Shown piece after piece: positions 34,463 to 44,362 of a DNA stretch of 64,000 nt. Location of the stretch: assembly GCA_016286995.1 (NCBI GenBank), contig JAEEVA010000008.1, forward strand, positions 35,042 through 99,041. The letters run 5' to 3'. Made by a program: the position numbers and the translations under genes. Source of the DNA: Prevotella sp. (lineage in GTDB: Bacteria; Bacteroidota; Bacteroidia; Bacteroidales; Bacteroidaceae). The notes under the pieces were generated by a model, which saw only the letters and a list, made by a program, of their open reading frames with translations, ran no database searches and was not told where the DNA came from. Numbering within the stretch: position 1 is the stretch's first letter; every line of letters starts with the position of its first letter.

Positions 34463-34960
34463 TTAGGGTAATAGGTGACGGGTGTTGTAAAGCACGGTAA
34501 CAACGCGTCCGATGATGTCGCTCTCAGGAATGAATCCCAGATAACGTGAGTCGATAGGATTCTGTTGGTTGATGGCTGAGAGCCAGTAGTAGTCGGTCTT
34601 GGCACAATTGACTAAACCTGGAACTGTCATCTGGCCGTTGATAGTAAGGACGGTGTCGCCAGGAACGGCAGTACAGCGGGCAATGAATATGCCATCGACG
34701 GAATCATTGGGAACAGTAAAAACGACAACGTCGCCTTTCTTGACAGGCTGACGCCACAGCCTACTATATGGGAGCAAACCATTGCCGGCGATACGCAGCC
34801 CATAGCTGCAGCGATTAATGAGCAGGCGGTCACCATTCTTGTATAATGGACTGAGTCCGTCGCCGAGGACGCCATGTATGGAAATGGCTAAAGTACGTAC
34901 CAGCAGCATCACAACGAATGCTGATGCAAATGCAATTACGTACTTTAGCCAACCAGCCAT
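34463..34960 (-). CDS. S26 signal-peptidase-like protein lacking catalytic Ser and Lys
   Basis: A 165-residue S26-fold protein with one N-terminal transmembrane helix. The box that normally reads SMxPTL is GLSPLYKNGD, so Gly replaces the nucleophile Ser. The box that normally reads KRVVGLPGD is ARCTAVPGD, so Ala replaces the general base Lys. PIDSRYLGFIPESDIIGR matches the conserved C-terminal box. It is probably a non-catalytic paralogue of LepB encoded just upstream (70 bases), perhaps a partner or scaffold. Loss of activity is inferred from alignment by eye. Confidence 0.75.
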   Translation of the reverse strand: MAGWLKYVIAFASAFVVMLLVRTLAISIHGVLGDGLSPLYKNGDRLLINRCSYGLRIAGNGLLPYSRLWRQPVKKGDVVVFTVPNDSVDGIFIARCTAVPGDTVLTINGQMTVPGLVNCAKTDYYWLSAINQQNPIDSRYLGFIPESDIIGRVVTVLYNTRHLLP

Positions 34961-35029
34961 ACTTCCTACCTCTTACTTCTTAATTCCTACTCGGCAAAGC
35001 CGACACCTCTTAATTCTAAATTCTTAATT

Positions 35030-36496
35030 CTACTTTATGTTGTCCACAAAACGGAACAAGCGGTTCCAACGGATACCAGAGAAACCTCCGCGGTCAGGAT
35101 CGGAACTCCACCAGATGAAGATGGGCTTACCCACAATATGGTCTTCAGGCACAAAACCCCAATAGCGTGAGTCGAGCGAGTTGTGGCGGTTGTCACCCTG
35201 CATCCAGTAGTAGTCCATCTTGAACGTGTACTTCGTGGTCTCCTGGTCGTTGATGTATATCTTGCCGTCCTTCACCTCCAGTTTATTACCTTCATAGGTA
35301 CGGATGGGGCGCTCGTAGACGGGCAGGTTCTTCAGCGTCAGGTCGATGGATTCGCCTTTTTTCGGAATCCAGATAGGTCCGTAGTTGTCACGTGTCCAAT
35401 GCATGTTACCGTTCAGCGGATAGGTGTCGAGATCGCTGGCCTCGGTATTCAGTTCAATGCTTTCCACCAGATCGTTACGCTTGCGCAACTCTTCTACGGC
35501 ACGGTTGGTCAGCGGCATATAACCCTGCGTATTCAGACTCGTCAGGTCTTCCATCGTGATACCCAGCTCCTGCATGATGTCATCGTCCAGCCGTTGCTTC
35601 AGTTTCACGCGATAGGTATACTGAACGTTGTCAGGCTCCTTGTTGGCCTTGCCGTCGATGTAGATGATACGGTTCTTGATTTGCAGCGTCTGACCAGGCA
35701 AACCCACACAGCGCTTGACGTAGTTCTCGCGGCGGTCGGTAGGACGGGTATCGATGAGACCATACTCCTGCGGATTGGCAGCAATGGTCTGCTTGCCAGC
35801 CTGATAGATGGTGTTGAAATAGAGTGGCAGCTGTTCCTGTGTCAGCGAATCAGGATTCGGACGCTGCGGGTATGTCTGATAACCAATCTGATAGCACATC
35901 TGATAGTAGTCGTAGGCCTGATACTGTGGGGCCGAGCAGATGGTGTCGCCGGCAGGGAAGTTGAACACGACGATGTCGTTCTGCTGAATAGTACCCAAAC
36001 CCTTCACGCGACGGTAGTCCCAATGGGGCCACTCAATATACGACTTACACTGGAACAGCGGCATGGTGTGCTGTGTCAGTGGCATCGTGAGCGGTGTCTC
36101 TGGAATACGTGGGCCATAGCTCACCTTGCTGACGAACAGGTAGTCACCCGTCAACAGCGACTTCTCCAATGATGAGGAGGGAATGACGTAGTTCTGGAAG
36201 AAGAACAGATTGATGAAGTAGACGGCTACGAGGGCAAACACCAGGGCATCGACCCACGACATGACGAACTTCACAGGACCTTCTGACTCCTTCCACCATT
36301 GCCACTTGATCTTTTTTGTGATATACACATCATAGATAAAAGGCACGACGATCAGTCCCCACCATGAACCTACCCAATAGAGGAACAACAGATAGAGCAC
36401 CAATACGCAGATGAACTTCGCCCACTGTACCTTCATGTTCAGTTTTTTCTTTTCTCTCTTTTCCATTTTGGTTGTTATTTCTTGATTCTCATGCAT
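35030..36496 (-). CDS. lepB: Signal peptidase I
   Basis: A 488-residue, larger than usual, Bacteroidales-type LepB. N-terminal membrane helices (residues about 27-60 and 90-105) precede the active site: nucleophile Ser in IPSSSLEKSLLTGDYLF and general base Lys in NYVKRCVGLPGQ. The end box DNRHNSLDSRYWGFVPEDHI is intact. An approximately 200-residue insertion separates the two halves. It removes signal peptides of exported proteins at the periplasmic face. An internal ATG at 36466 is an alternative start. It lies between dapB and the S26-like gene. Confidence 0.93.
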   Translation of the reverse strand: MHENQEITTKMEKREKKKLNMKVQWAKFICVLVLYLLFLYWVGSWWGLIVVPFIYDVYITKKIKWQWWKESEGPVKFVMSWVDALVFALVAVYFINLFFFQNYVIPSSSLEKSLLTGDYLFVSKVSYGPRIPETPLTMPLTQHTMPLFQCKSYIEWPHWDYRRVKGLGTIQQNDIVVFNFPAGDTICSAPQYQAYDYYQMCYQIGYQTYPQRPNPDSLTQEQLPLYFNTIYQAGKQTIAANPQEYGLIDTRPTDRRENYVKRCVGLPGQTLQIKNRIIYIDGKANKEPDNVQYTYRVKLKQRLDDDIMQELGITMEDLTSLNTQGYMPLTNRAVEELRKRNDLVESIELNTEASDLDTYPLNGNMHWTRDNYGPIWIPKKGESIDLTLKNLPVYERPIRTYEGNKLEVKDGKIYINDQETTKYTFKMDYYWMQGDNRHNSLDSRYWGFVPEDHIVGKPIFIWWSSDPDRGGFSGIRWNRLFRFVDNIK

Positions 36497-36563
36497 TTGA
36501 CGCCATCAGACAGGATGCAAGTTGCGTCGGACATGGAAATTTAATGACCCTTTATATTCTTTT

Positions 36564-37280
36564 TTAAAATTTAAACATATCTGAGATTGTCAGCAGGCCC
36601 TGATGGTCTTTGGTAAACTCTGCTGCCAAGACTGCACCCAAGGCAAAGCCTTGACGTGAATGGGCATCATGGGTGATGGTGATAATGTCAGCCTCCGAGT
36701 CATAACGGATGGTATGGATGCCAGCCACCTCACCGCGACGGATATGGTCAATGCGCAACAATTTGGGGTCAGTAGTATCCTCGGCCCACGACTCCTTGCG
36801 GTCGATATTCTCCAGAATACCCTCTGCCAAGGTGATAGCAGTACCTGAGGGATGGTCAAGTTTATGCACATGATGCGTCTCTTCCATCTCCACATCGTAT
36901 TGCGGGAACTGGTTCATGATCTTGGCCAGATACTTGTTGACAGCACTGAAGATGGCCACGCCAATAGAGAAGTTCGACGCCCAGAACAGCGTCTGTCCTT
37001 CTTCGGAACACATGCGCTTCACGTCGTCGCCATGTTCCTTCATCCATCCCGTACTGCCACTGACCACCTTGACATGGTGCTTAAAGGCACGCAGATAGTT
37101 GCCGTAAGCAGCCTGTGGTGCCGTAAACTCTATCGCTACATCTGCACTGCGGAAGGCCTCGCTGTCGAAGTCTTCCTGATTGTCGATGTCGATAATACTC
37201 ACAATCTCATGACCGCGGCTCAGGGCTATCTGCTCTATCATCTTACCCATCTTGCCGTAGCCGATTAAAGCTATTTTCAT
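36564..37280 (-). CDS. dapB: 4-hydroxy-tetrahydrodipicolinate reductase
   Basis: A 238-residue enzyme of lysine and diaminopimelate synthesis. The NAD(P)-binding motif is LIGYGKMGKM at the N terminus. The substrate and catalytic segment is ETHHVHKLDHPSGTA, with Lys in KLDHPSGTA. The family length is normal. It begins the operon dapB-lepB-S26-like-wbqC. Its -7 element is TACCTTTG at 37304-37311, 23 bases before the ATG. Confidence 0.95.
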   Translation of the reverse strand: MKIALIGYGKMGKMIEQIALSRGHEIVSIIDIDNQEDFDSEAFRSADVAIEFTAPQAAYGNYLRAFKHHVKVVSGSTGWMKEHGDDVKRMCSEEGQTLFWASNFSIGVAIFSAVNKYLAKIMNQFPQYDVEMEETHHVHKLDHPSGTAITLAEGILENIDRKESWAEDTTDPKLLRIDHIRRGEVAGIHTIRYDSEADIITITHDAHSRQGFALGAVLAAEFTKDHQGLLTISDMFKF

Positions 37281-37303
37281 AATAATAATGTATTAATACG
37301 GTG

Positions 37304-37311
37304 CAAAGGTA
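37304..37311 (-). promoter_or_regulatory. -7 promoter element of the dapB operon
   Basis: TACCTTTG on the minus strand, 23 bases before the dapB start codon. Confidence 0.6.
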
Positions 37312-37317
37312 CAAAAT

Positions 37318-37360
37318 AAAGTGAAAAGTGAAGAGTGAAAAGTGAAAAATTTGCTTCCGC
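37318..37360 (+). repeat. Copy of the AGTGAAA/GCTTCCGC dispersed repeat
   Basis: Four AGTGAA(A/G) blocks followed by ATTTGCTTCCGC, lying between the divergent dapB and methyltransferase promoters. Confidence 0.75.
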
Positions 37361-37407
37361 TATACAAAAAACTCATATCTATTAACTTTTATCTATTATC
37401 TTTTTAT

Positions 37408-37415
37408 TACTTTTG
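37408..37415 (+). promoter_or_regulatory. -7 promoter element of the methyltransferase gene
   Basis: TACTTTTG ends four bases before the ATG (TTTGCAGCATG), the same arrangement as for the ABC transporter at 61966. A leaderless mRNA is likely. Confidence 0.6.
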
Positions 37416-37419
37416 CAGC

Positions 37420-38610
37420 ATGTTAATCAATGAGAAGACATGGGAGTATGTTCGTCAGCATGCCGATGACGACGTGCGGAAGCTGGCTTTACAGGGTACA
37501 AAGGATGCGGAAGTAGACCTGACAGTCGCCCTGCAACAGATAGCCGGGCGACAGACGGCACGCAGGAAGCTACCGTCGTGGGCAGCAGTGGATGCCATCA
37601 TTTATCCGCCACACCTGAACATGGAACAGTGTTCTTCTGAGCAGACAGCCCGTTATAAGGCTCAGATGACAGGCAAAGGTGAAAGTATGGTTGACCTGAC
37701 GGGAGGTTTTGGTGTCGATTTCTACTGGATGTCACAAGGCTTCAATCAATGCACCTATGTCGAACAGAATGAGCAGCTTTGCACCATTGCCCAAGAGAAC
37801 TTCCGCGTGCTGGGCCGCAACTGCAAAGTGGTCTGCGGTTTTGCCGCAGACGTCCTGCCACAGCTGCCCCACGCCAACCTGATCTTTATGGACCCGGCCC
37901 GTCGCAACGAACATGGCGGGCGCACCTATGGCATTGCCGACTGTACGCCTAACGTGCTGGAATTGCTGCCCCTGCTGATGCAGAAGGCTGACCGCCTGCT
38001 GCTGAAGCTCTCGCCCATGCTCGACTGGCGCAAGGCCGTTGACGATATCAACCGGCATGGCGGCCACGTCAACGAAGTACATATTGTCAGTGTCAACAAC
38101 GAGTGCAAGGAATTGTTAGTGGCAGTGAATCATCCGGAGGCAGATGAGCTGCAACTCTTTTGCGTCAATAATGAAGACTGCTTCAAGTGTACTGCCTCTA
38201 CAGAAACCGTGAATGTCCTATCTGGTGCCGACTTGCCACCATTCCTCTACGAACCAAACGCCAGCATCATGAAGGCAGGATGCTTTGCTGAAATGGAACG
38301 GCAGTTGGGCGTCAGTCAGATTGCTCCCAACTCGCATTTGTTTGTGTCGAGTGAAAAAATAGTAAAATTCCCTGGCCGTAAGTTCCAGATTCTCGCCATT
38401 TCATCAGTAAATTTAAAGGAACTCCAACAAAAGTTTAGTGAAAGTTTAGTCCCGATAGAATCGGCAAACATTGCTGTACGTAACTTCCCGATGAGCGTTG
38501 AGCAGCTGCGTAAAAAACTGAAATTGCGCGATGGCGGCGACACCTACATCTTTGCCACAACCCTCGCCGACGGCCAGCACAAACTGCTGATTTGCCGTAA
38601 AATAGGTTAA
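37420..38610 (+). CDS. Class I SAM-dependent methyltransferase with THUMP-like domain
   Basis: A 396-residue protein. The SAM-binding motif I is MVDLTGGFGVDF near 95, with FMDPARRN later as motif IV. The C-terminal about 100 residues match the THUMP-like domain of a Bacteroidetes methyltransferase family. An RNA or other substrate is not known. The start at 37420 is preferred to an upstream ATG at 37342, since the latter lies in repeat-like DNA and a promoter element lies between them. Confidence 0.85.
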   Translation: MLINEKTWEYVRQHADDDVRKLALQGTKDAEVDLTVALQQIAGRQTARRKLPSWAAVDAIIYPPHLNMEQCSSEQTARYKAQMTGKGESMVDLTGGFGVDFYWMSQGFNQCTYVEQNEQLCTIAQENFRVLGRNCKVVCGFAADVLPQLPHANLIFMDPARRNEHGGRTYGIADCTPNVLELLPLLMQKADRLLLKLSPMLDWRKAVDDINRHGGHVNEVHIVSVNNECKELLVAVNHPEADELQLFCVNNEDCFKCTASTETVNVLSGADLPPFLYEPNASIMKAGCFAEMERQLGVSQIAPNSHLFVSSEKIVKFPGRKFQILAISSVNLKELQQKFSESLVPIESANIAVRNFPMSVEQLRKKLKLRDGGDTYIFATTLADGQHKLLICRKIG

Positions 38611-38613
38611 ATA

Positions 38614-38645
38614 TTTGGGAGTTTCATGCTTTTTTGCTACCTTTG
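38614..38645 (+). promoter_or_regulatory. Promoter of the GNAT-like/parE unit
   Basis: A -33 TTTG (38614-38617) and a -7 TACCTTTG (38638-38645) with a 20-base spacer, 24 bases before the start codon. Confidence 0.7.
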
Positions 38646-38669
38646 CAAATTAATTAAAAAGAATACTAC

Positions 38670-39824
38670 ATGTCGACAGTTGAAATTAGGAAAGTAGAGA
38701 GCAAGAAAGACCTGACGGCTTTCATTGATCTTCACTATGAGCTTTACAAGGGCAATCCTTACGATGCACCCAATTTGTATAGCGACGAGTTGAACACCTT
38801 GAGCAAGGACAAGAACGCCGCCTTTGAGTTCTGCGAAGCCGAGTATTTCATGGCTTTCAAGGACGGACGGCTGGTAGGTCGTGTGGCAGCTATCATCAAC
38901 CATCGCTACAATGAGCAATGGGACAGGAAGGCCGTACGTTTCGGGTGGCTCGACCTGATTGACGACATTGACGTACTGCGTGCCTTACTGTCGTCTGTCG
39001 AGGAATATGGCCGTCAGAAGGGCATGACGGAGATTATCGGCCCGTTGGGCTTCACCGACATGGACCCTGAAGGCATGCTCATTAAAGGCTTTGACCAACT
39101 TGGCACAATGGCTACCATCTATAACTATGACTACTATCCGCGGCTGATGGAGCAGATGACGGGCTATGAGAAAGACAATGACTACGTGGAATACAAGGCA
39201 TTTGTGCCGAAGGGCGACATGCCGGAGAAGTTCTCGAAGGTGGCCCAGATGGTGGAGAAGCGCTATAACCTGCACTGTCCGAAACTAAAGCGTAGCCAGG
39301 TGTTTGGTCCTGAACAATACGGTCAGAAGGTGCTCGACGTGGTGAACAAAACCTTTGGCAACCTTTACGGTTACTCACAGATGACACAGCGACAGATAGA
39401 CCAATATGTACACGAGTACTTCAAGTTCTTCTCCATGGACATGCTCTGCGTCATAGAGGACTGGAACACGCCCGACCACAAGGTTGTAGGAGTGGGTATC
39501 AGCATCCCGTCGCTAACCCGTGCCCTGCAGAAGTGTCGCAAAGGCCGATTATTGCCTTTCGGCTGGTGGCACCTCTTCCGCGCTCTTTATCTGAAGAAAA
39601 CCGACATTGTAGACTGCCTGCTCGTAGGCGTGTTGCCTGAGTACCGCCCGAAGGGTGCCAACGCCCTGCTCTTCTACCACCTCATCCCCATCTACCAGAA
39701 GTACCACTTCAAATGGGGCGAGACCCACGTCCACATGGAGAACAACACCGCTGTCCAGGCACAATGGCAGTATCTTGAGAACGAACAGCATAAACGCAGA
39801 AGATGTTACAAGAAAAGCTTATGA
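38670..39824 (+). CDS. GNAT-fold N-acetyltransferase-like protein
   Basis: A 384-residue protein with acetyltransferase-like features: an N-terminal segment ([20 protein letters not shown]) and a C-terminal one ([20 protein letters not shown], then [18 protein letters not shown]), typical of tandem GNAT folds in Bacteroidetes. Donor and acceptor are unknown. It starts after its own promoter (-33 TTTG 38614; -7 TACCTTTG 38638). Its stop overlaps the parE start by four bases (ATGA), so translation is coupled to topoisomerase IV; a link in function is not evident. Confidence 0.7.
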   Translation: MSTVEIRKVESKKDLTAFIDLHYELYKGNPYDAPNLYSDELNTLSKDKNAAFEFCEAEYFMAFKDGRLVGRVAAIINHRYNEQWDRKAVRFGWLDLIDDIDVLRALLSSVEEYGRQKGMTEIIGPLGFTDMDPEGMLIKGFDQLGTMATIYNYDYYPRLMEQMTGYEKDNDYVEYKAFVPKGDMPEKFSKVAQMVEKRYNLHCPKLKRSQVFGPEQYGQKVLDVVNKTFGNLYGYSQMTQRQIDQYVHEYFKFFSMDMLCVIEDWNTPDHKVVGVGISIPSLTRALQKCRKGRLLPFGWWHLFRALYLKKTDIVDCLLVGVLPEYRPKGANALLFYHLIPIYQKYHFKWGETHVHMENNTAVQAQWQYLENEQHKRRRCYKKSL

Positions 39825-41767
39825 ACGAAGAACAGAACATCATCCTGGAAGAGAACGTCAATTACGACGACGACAACATCAAGACTTTAACGGGCACTGA
39901 GCACATCAGGCTGAGACCGGGTATGTACATCGGCCGTCTGGGTGACGGTTCACTGCCTGAAGACGGCATCTACGTGCTGCTGAAGGAGGTCATCGACAAC
40001 TCCATCGACGAGTTCAAGATGAAAGCCGGCGACCGTATCGAGATTAACATCGAGGACAACTTGCGCGTCACCGTCCGCGACTATGGTCGTGGCATTCCGC
40101 AGGGAAAGATGATTGAGGCTGTCAGTGTGCTGAATACTGGTGGCAAATACGACTCAAAGGCCTTCAAAAAGAGTATCGGACTGAACGGCGTGGGCGTCAA
40201 GGCCGTCAATGCGCTGAGTACGCGTTTCGAGGTGGCCAGCTTCCGCGACGGCAAGGTGCGCCGTGCTGCCTTCGAACGGGGCAAGCTCGTCAGCGACACC
40301 ACTGAGGACACGCAGGACGAAAACGGCACGTTCATCTTCTTCGAGCCCGATGCCGACCCCAAGCTGTTCAAGGACTATAAGTTCCAGGACGACATCGTGG
40401 AAAATATGCTGCGCAACTACACCTACCTGAATACAGGTCTGGCCATCATGTACAACGGACGGCGCATCCTGTCGCGCCATGGACTGGAAGACCTGTTGAA
40501 GGACCGCATGACCAACGATGCCCTCTACCCTATTGTCCACCTGAAAGGCGACGACATCGAGATTGCTTTTACGCACTCCAACCAGTATGGCGAGGAATAC
40601 TACTCTTTCGTCAACGGTCAGCATACCACACAGGGCGGTACCCATCAGAGTGCCTTCAAGGAACATATTGCCAAGACCATCAAGGAGTTTTTCGGCAAGT
40701 ACGAGTATGCCGATATCCGTACGGGTATTGTAGCCGCCATCGCCATCAATGTCGAGGAACCCGTCTTCGAGAGTCAGACCAAGATTAAGCTGGGCTCTAC
40801 GCTGATGGCACCGGATGGTGAGACCATCAACAAATATGTGGGCGACTTCATCAAGCAGCAGGTCGACAACTACCTGCACATCCACAGCGATGTGGCCGAA
40901 GTCATCGAACAAAAAGTTAAGGAGAGCGAACGCGAGCGCAAGGCGATGGCCGGCGTCACCAAGCTGGCTCGCGAACGTGCCAAGAAGGCCAACCTGCACA
41001 ACCGTAAATTGCGCGACTGTCGCATTCATTTCAGCGATGTCAAGAACGAGCGCAAGGAGGAGTCGTGCATCTTCATCACGGAGGGTGACTCGGCCAGCGG
41101 CAGCATCACCAAGAGCCGTGACGTCAATACGCAGGCTGTGTTCTCGTTGCGAGGCAAGCCCCTGAACTGCTTCGGACTGACCAAGAAGGTGGTATACGAG
41201 AACGAGGAGTTCAACCTGCTGCAGGCAGCCCTCGACATTGAGGAAGGTCTGGACACCCTACGTTATAATAAGGTAATAGTAGCCACCGATGCCGATGTCG
41301 ACGGCATGCACATCCGACTGCTCATCATCACATTCTTCCTGCAGTTCTTCCCAGAGCTCATCAAGAAAGGCCACGTCTACGTGCTGCAGACACCCCTCTT
41401 CCGTGTCCGCAACCGTCGTACGAAAATCAAGAACAAGAAGGTGGTGGCTGCCGAGGATGAAAAGAAGAAGTCCGATTTTATCACACGTTATTGCTATAGC
41501 GAGGAGGAGCGCGTCAATGCCATCCAAGAACTGGGACCTGACCCGGAAATTACCCGATTCAAAGGTCTTGGAGAGATTTCACCCGAAGAATTTGCCGGTT
41601 TCATCGGTCCCGACATCCGTTTGGAGCAGGTGACGCTGCAGAAGAACGACCAGGTTCAGCGCCTTTTGGAATACTATATGGGTAAGAACACGATGGAGCG
41701 CCAGAACTTCATCATTGACAACCTCGTCATCGAAGAAGACAAACCCGAAGACTATGACTATGAATAA
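39821..41767 (+). CDS. parE: DNA topoisomerase IV subunit B (type IIA)
   Basis: About 648 residues. The GHKL ATPase part shows [19 protein letters not shown] and [16 protein letters not shown]. The TOPRIM part shows EGDSASGS and [12 protein letters not shown]. With ParC it decatenates chromosomes. The ATG at 39821 is chosen because it overlaps the upstream stop; one at 39803 is also in frame. No parC is adjacent within the window; the next gene is an S41 protease. The end overlaps that gene by eight bases. Confidence 0.9.
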   Translation: MNEEQNIILEENVNYDDDNIKTLTGTEHIRLRPGMYIGRLGDGSLPEDGIYVLLKEVIDNSIDEFKMKAGDRIEINIEDNLRVTVRDYGRGIPQGKMIEAVSVLNTGGKYDSKAFKKSIGLNGVGVKAVNALSTRFEVASFRDGKVRRAAFERGKLVSDTTEDTQDENGTFIFFEPDADPKLFKDYKFQDDIVENMLRNYTYLNTGLAIMYNGRRILSRHGLEDLLKDRMTNDALYPIVHLKGDDIEIAFTHSNQYGEEYYSFVNGQHTTQGGTHQSAFKEHIAKTIKEFFGKYEYADIRTGIVAAIAINVEEPVFESQTKIKLGSTLMAPDGETINKYVGDFIKQQVDNYLHIHSDVAEVIEQKVKESERERKAMAGVTKLARERAKKANLHNRKLRDCRIHFSDVKNERKEESCIFITEGDSASGSITKSRDVNTQAVFSLRGKPLNCFGLTKKVVYENEEFNLLQAALDIEEGLDTLRYNKVIVATDADVDGMHIRLLIITFFLQFFPELIKKGHVYVLQTPLFRVRNRRTKIKNKKVVAAEDEKKKSDFITRYCYSEEERVNAIQELGPDPEITRFKGLGEISPEEFAGFIGPDIRLEQVTLQKNDQVQRLLEYYMGKNTMERQNFIIDNLVIEEDKPEDYDYE

Positions 41768-43331
41768 GAAAATGCTATGTGCAGCGGTTGTGTCGCTGCT
41801 CTCTATAGGCGCTTTTGCGCAGATGCGCATCAATTTGGGCGACGACGCTCCCATGCGCAAGTTGCAAATTGCTGAAATGGCCATTTCAAACCTCTATGTC
41901 GACAGCGTCAACGAGGTGAAACTCGTCGAGGACGGCATCCGTGGCATGCTCGAGAAACTCGACCCCCACAGCAGCTACCTGACGGCCAAGGAGGTGAAGG
42001 AGGCCAACGAACCCCTGCAGGGCAATTTCGAGGGCATTGGCGTACAATTCAATATGGTGGAAGACACGCTGTTGGTTATCCAACCCGTCACCAACGGTCC
42101 TTCCGAACGCGCCGGTATCGTTGCTGGTGACCGTATCGTCAAGGTCAACGACACCATTATTGCCGGTGTGAAGATGTCCAAAGAGGAAATCATGAAACGG
42201 CTGCGTGGTCCGAAAGACACGAAGGTACGCCTGGGCGTGGTACGTCGGGGCATTGCCGACACGCTGTCGTTTGTCATCGTGCGTGACAAGATTCCCGTTC
42301 ACACCATCGATGCTGCCTACATGCTGCGCGACGGTGTGGGCTATATCCGCATAGGCAGTTTTGGTGCGGCTACCTACGATGAGTTCTGTGAAAAGATGCA
42401 CCTGCTGAAGGAGCAGGGCATGCAGACCTTGGTGCTCGACCTGCAGGAGAACGGTGGCGGCTATCTGCAGACTGCCGTACACATTGCCGAGGAGTTCCTT
42501 GAGAAGGGCGACCTTATCGTCTATACTGAAGGACGACGGGCACAACGTGCCGAATACCGTGCCAGTGGCGACGGACTTTTCAGCAAGGGCAAGATCATTG
42601 TACTTGTCGACAGCTATACAGCCTCAGCAGCCGAAATTGTGTCAGGAGCCATTCAGGACCACGACCGCGGCATCGTCGTGGGCCGTCGCACCTTTGGCAA
42701 GGGTCTTGTACAACGTCCCATCGACCTGCCCGACGGTTCCATGATCCGACTTACCATCGCCCACTACTATACGCCGTCAGGGCGCTGCATCCAGAAACCC
42801 TACGAGAAGGGTAAGCAGCGCGACTATGCCATGGACGTCTACAACCGTCTGAAGAGTGGCGAGCTGATGAGTGCCGACAGCGTCCATTTTGCCGACTCGC
42901 TGAAATACTATACGCTGAAGGAACACCGTGTAGTATATGGTGGTGGTGGCATTATGCCCGATGAGTTCGTGCCCCTCGATACCACGCGTTATACGCGATT
43001 CCATCGGGAACTGTCGGCCAAGAGCGTCATTATCAATTCCAATCTGCACTATGTCGACCAGCACCGCAAGGAGCTGAAGCGTCGCTATAAGACCTTTGCC
43101 GACTACCGTCAGAACTTTGCGGTTCCCCAGTCACTGATTGATCAGATTATGGCTGAGGGCGAAAAGCAGAATGTCAAGCCAAAAGACGAGGCAGAGCGCG
43201 ACCGTACCCTACCCTATCTCCGTTTGCAACTGAAGGCCCTGATAGCCCGCGACCTTTGGGACATGGACGCCTATTTCGCCATCATCAACGAAACCAGCGA
43301 CATCCTCCGGCGAGCCCTGGAACTGTTATAG
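41760..43331 (+). CDS. S41 C-terminal processing peptidase (CtpA-like)
   Basis: A 523-residue secreted protease. A signal peptide ([21 protein letters not shown]) precedes a PDZ domain (about 95-175) and the S41 core: Ser289 in [11 protein letters not shown] and Lys314 in RTFGKGLVQ. It trims C termini in the periplasm. It overlaps parE by eight bases. Its last residues, [15 protein letters not shown], resemble a stray coding end at 44294-44362 (INETNDILNRALNVMEEIE), suggesting a recombination at this 3' end. An ATG at 41754 is an alternative start. Confidence 0.92.
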   Translation: MNKKMLCAAVVSLLSIGAFAQMRINLGDDAPMRKLQIAEMAISNLYVDSVNEVKLVEDGIRGMLEKLDPHSSYLTAKEVKEANEPLQGNFEGIGVQFNMVEDTLLVIQPVTNGPSERAGIVAGDRIVKVNDTIIAGVKMSKEEIMKRLRGPKDTKVRLGVVRRGIADTLSFVIVRDKIPVHTIDAAYMLRDGVGYIRIGSFGAATYDEFCEKMHLLKEQGMQTLVLDLQENGGGYLQTAVHIAEEFLEKGDLIVYTEGRRAQRAEYRASGDGLFSKGKIIVLVDSYTASAAEIVSGAIQDHDRGIVVGRRTFGKGLVQRPIDLPDGSMIRLTIAHYYTPSGRCIQKPYEKGKQRDYAMDVYNRLKSGELMSADSVHFADSLKYYTLKEHRVVYGGGGIMPDEFVPLDTTRYTRFHRELSAKSVIINSNLHYVDQHRKELKRRYKTFADYRQNFAVPQSLIDQIMAEGEKQNVKPKDEAERDRTLPYLRLQLKALIARDLWDMDAYFAIINETSDILRRALELL

Positions 43332-43357
43332 CTAACGGATTTACCGTTGATATTAAC

Positions 43358-44194
43358 ATGATTATTTCTACAATTAAAACAATGCCCGTGTGGAAATGGG
43401 CGCTGCTATTGGTTGTTAGTCTAATACTTGCTGTGCTAATGTCTTCCATAGCACAGGAAGTTTTTATGGATATCGATAGGCTTTGGGTGCAATGGACATT
43501 TGGTGTGGTTTCCTTCATTGCTATGATAGGGTTTTATGCACTATTTGTAAAGTGGTTTGAGAAACATAAAGCAATGGATATTCCTCTCAGACGTTTTGCG
43601 CAGGATACAGCAAAAGGCCTTGGAGTAGGATTCGGTTTCTTTGTTAGTGTGGTATTGATAATGATGCTATTAGGCCTATATCGCATCGGCGGCATAGTAA
43701 CAGACAAGCCAATGCACATCTTATCAGCATTCTTCCTTTTTCTGTTGGTAGGAACAGGAGAGGAAATTATGTTCCGAGGGGTACTCTTCCGCTGGATAGA
43801 CGAGAAATGGGGCTATGTGACGGCACTAATTATATCTTCATTGTTATTTGGATTCATTCATTTTTTCCAGTCTAACGCATCGTGGTGGTCATCGTTGGCC
43901 ATCGCTATAGAAGCAGGCCTCCTTCTTGGCTCAGCATATAAATATTCCGGATCATTGTGGTTCCCCATCGGCATTCATTGGGCATGGAATTTCACCCAAG
44001 GCAATATTTTCGGGTTTGAGGTTTCTGGTCAGGATGCAGGAGTATCCCTCTTGAAGTCAACAGTTAACGGTCCTGACTGGCTTACGGGTGGGGCTTTTGG
44101 AGCTGAAGCATCAGTTATACCAGTTTTGTTGGGTCTAATATTGTTGGCATGGTATATATGGAAAATACATCGCTTACACGATGGAACTATCTAA
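43358..44194 (+). CDS. CPBP-family intramembrane metalloprotease (Abi/CAAX-like)
   Basis: A 278-residue membrane protein with about eight hydrophobic helices. The CPBP motifs are present: EEIMFRGVLFRW (EExxxR), FGFIHFF (second motif His) and IHWAWNFTQGN (HxxxN). Such proteases occur in prenyl-protein processing, bacteriocin immunity and stress; the role here is unknown. Its base composition is more AT-rich than the S41 gene before it, and a stray S41-like coding end follows it, so it may have come in with foreign DNA. The ATG at 43358 is used; an upstream in-frame start lies inside the S41 gene. Confidence 0.87.
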   Translation: MIISTIKTMPVWKWALLLVVSLILAVLMSSIAQEVFMDIDRLWVQWTFGVVSFIAMIGFYALFVKWFEKHKAMDIPLRRFAQDTAKGLGVGFGFFVSVVLIMMLLGLYRIGGIVTDKPMHILSAFFLFLLVGTGEEIMFRGVLFRWIDEKWGYVTALIISSLLFGFIHFFQSNASWWSSLAIAIEAGLLLGSAYKYSGSLWFPIGIHWAWNFTQGNIFGFEVSGQDAGVSLLKSTVNGPDWLTGGAFGAEASVIPVLLGLILLAWYIWKIHRLHDGTI

Positions 44195-44271
44195 AAACAA
44201 CGACTGCCCGACATGACTAAGGCGATAAGGTACCAGTTCCCTCGACACAGTGGTGGGGTGTAGCCATAGGC

Positions 44272-44290
44272 GGATCACGAGAACCGTCCC
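44272..44290 (-). repeat. Copy A of the 19-bp dispersed repeat
   Basis: On the minus strand GGGACGGTTCTCGTGATCC. Other copies are at 47942, 49949 and 52333. It lies just before the stray S41 end. Confidence 0.7.
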
Positions 44291-44293
44291 GCT

Positions 44294-44362
44294 TTTTATT
44301 TTATCAATGAGACCAATGACATCCTCAACCGAGCGTTGAACGTAATGGAAGAAATAGAATGA
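44294..44362 (+). pseudogene. Orphan C-terminal end of an S41 peptidase gene
   Basis: In one frame it reads INETNDILNRALNVMEEIE then stop, homologous to the present end of the S41 gene 1 kb upstream. No start or catalytic part accompanies it. It overlaps the convergent kinase gene by 38 bases, which suggests it was once the true 3' end of the S41 gene. Confidence 0.65.

Noticed and set aside
34303..34605. Minus-strand frame of 100 codons across the WbqC/S26-like junction
   Set aside because: It overlaps two well-supported genes in another frame and starts and ends within them.
44325..44362. The kinase and the orphan S41 end as a real antisense pair
   Set aside because: The orphan lacks any start or upstream coding sequence; overlap is better explained by ancestral convergent genes.
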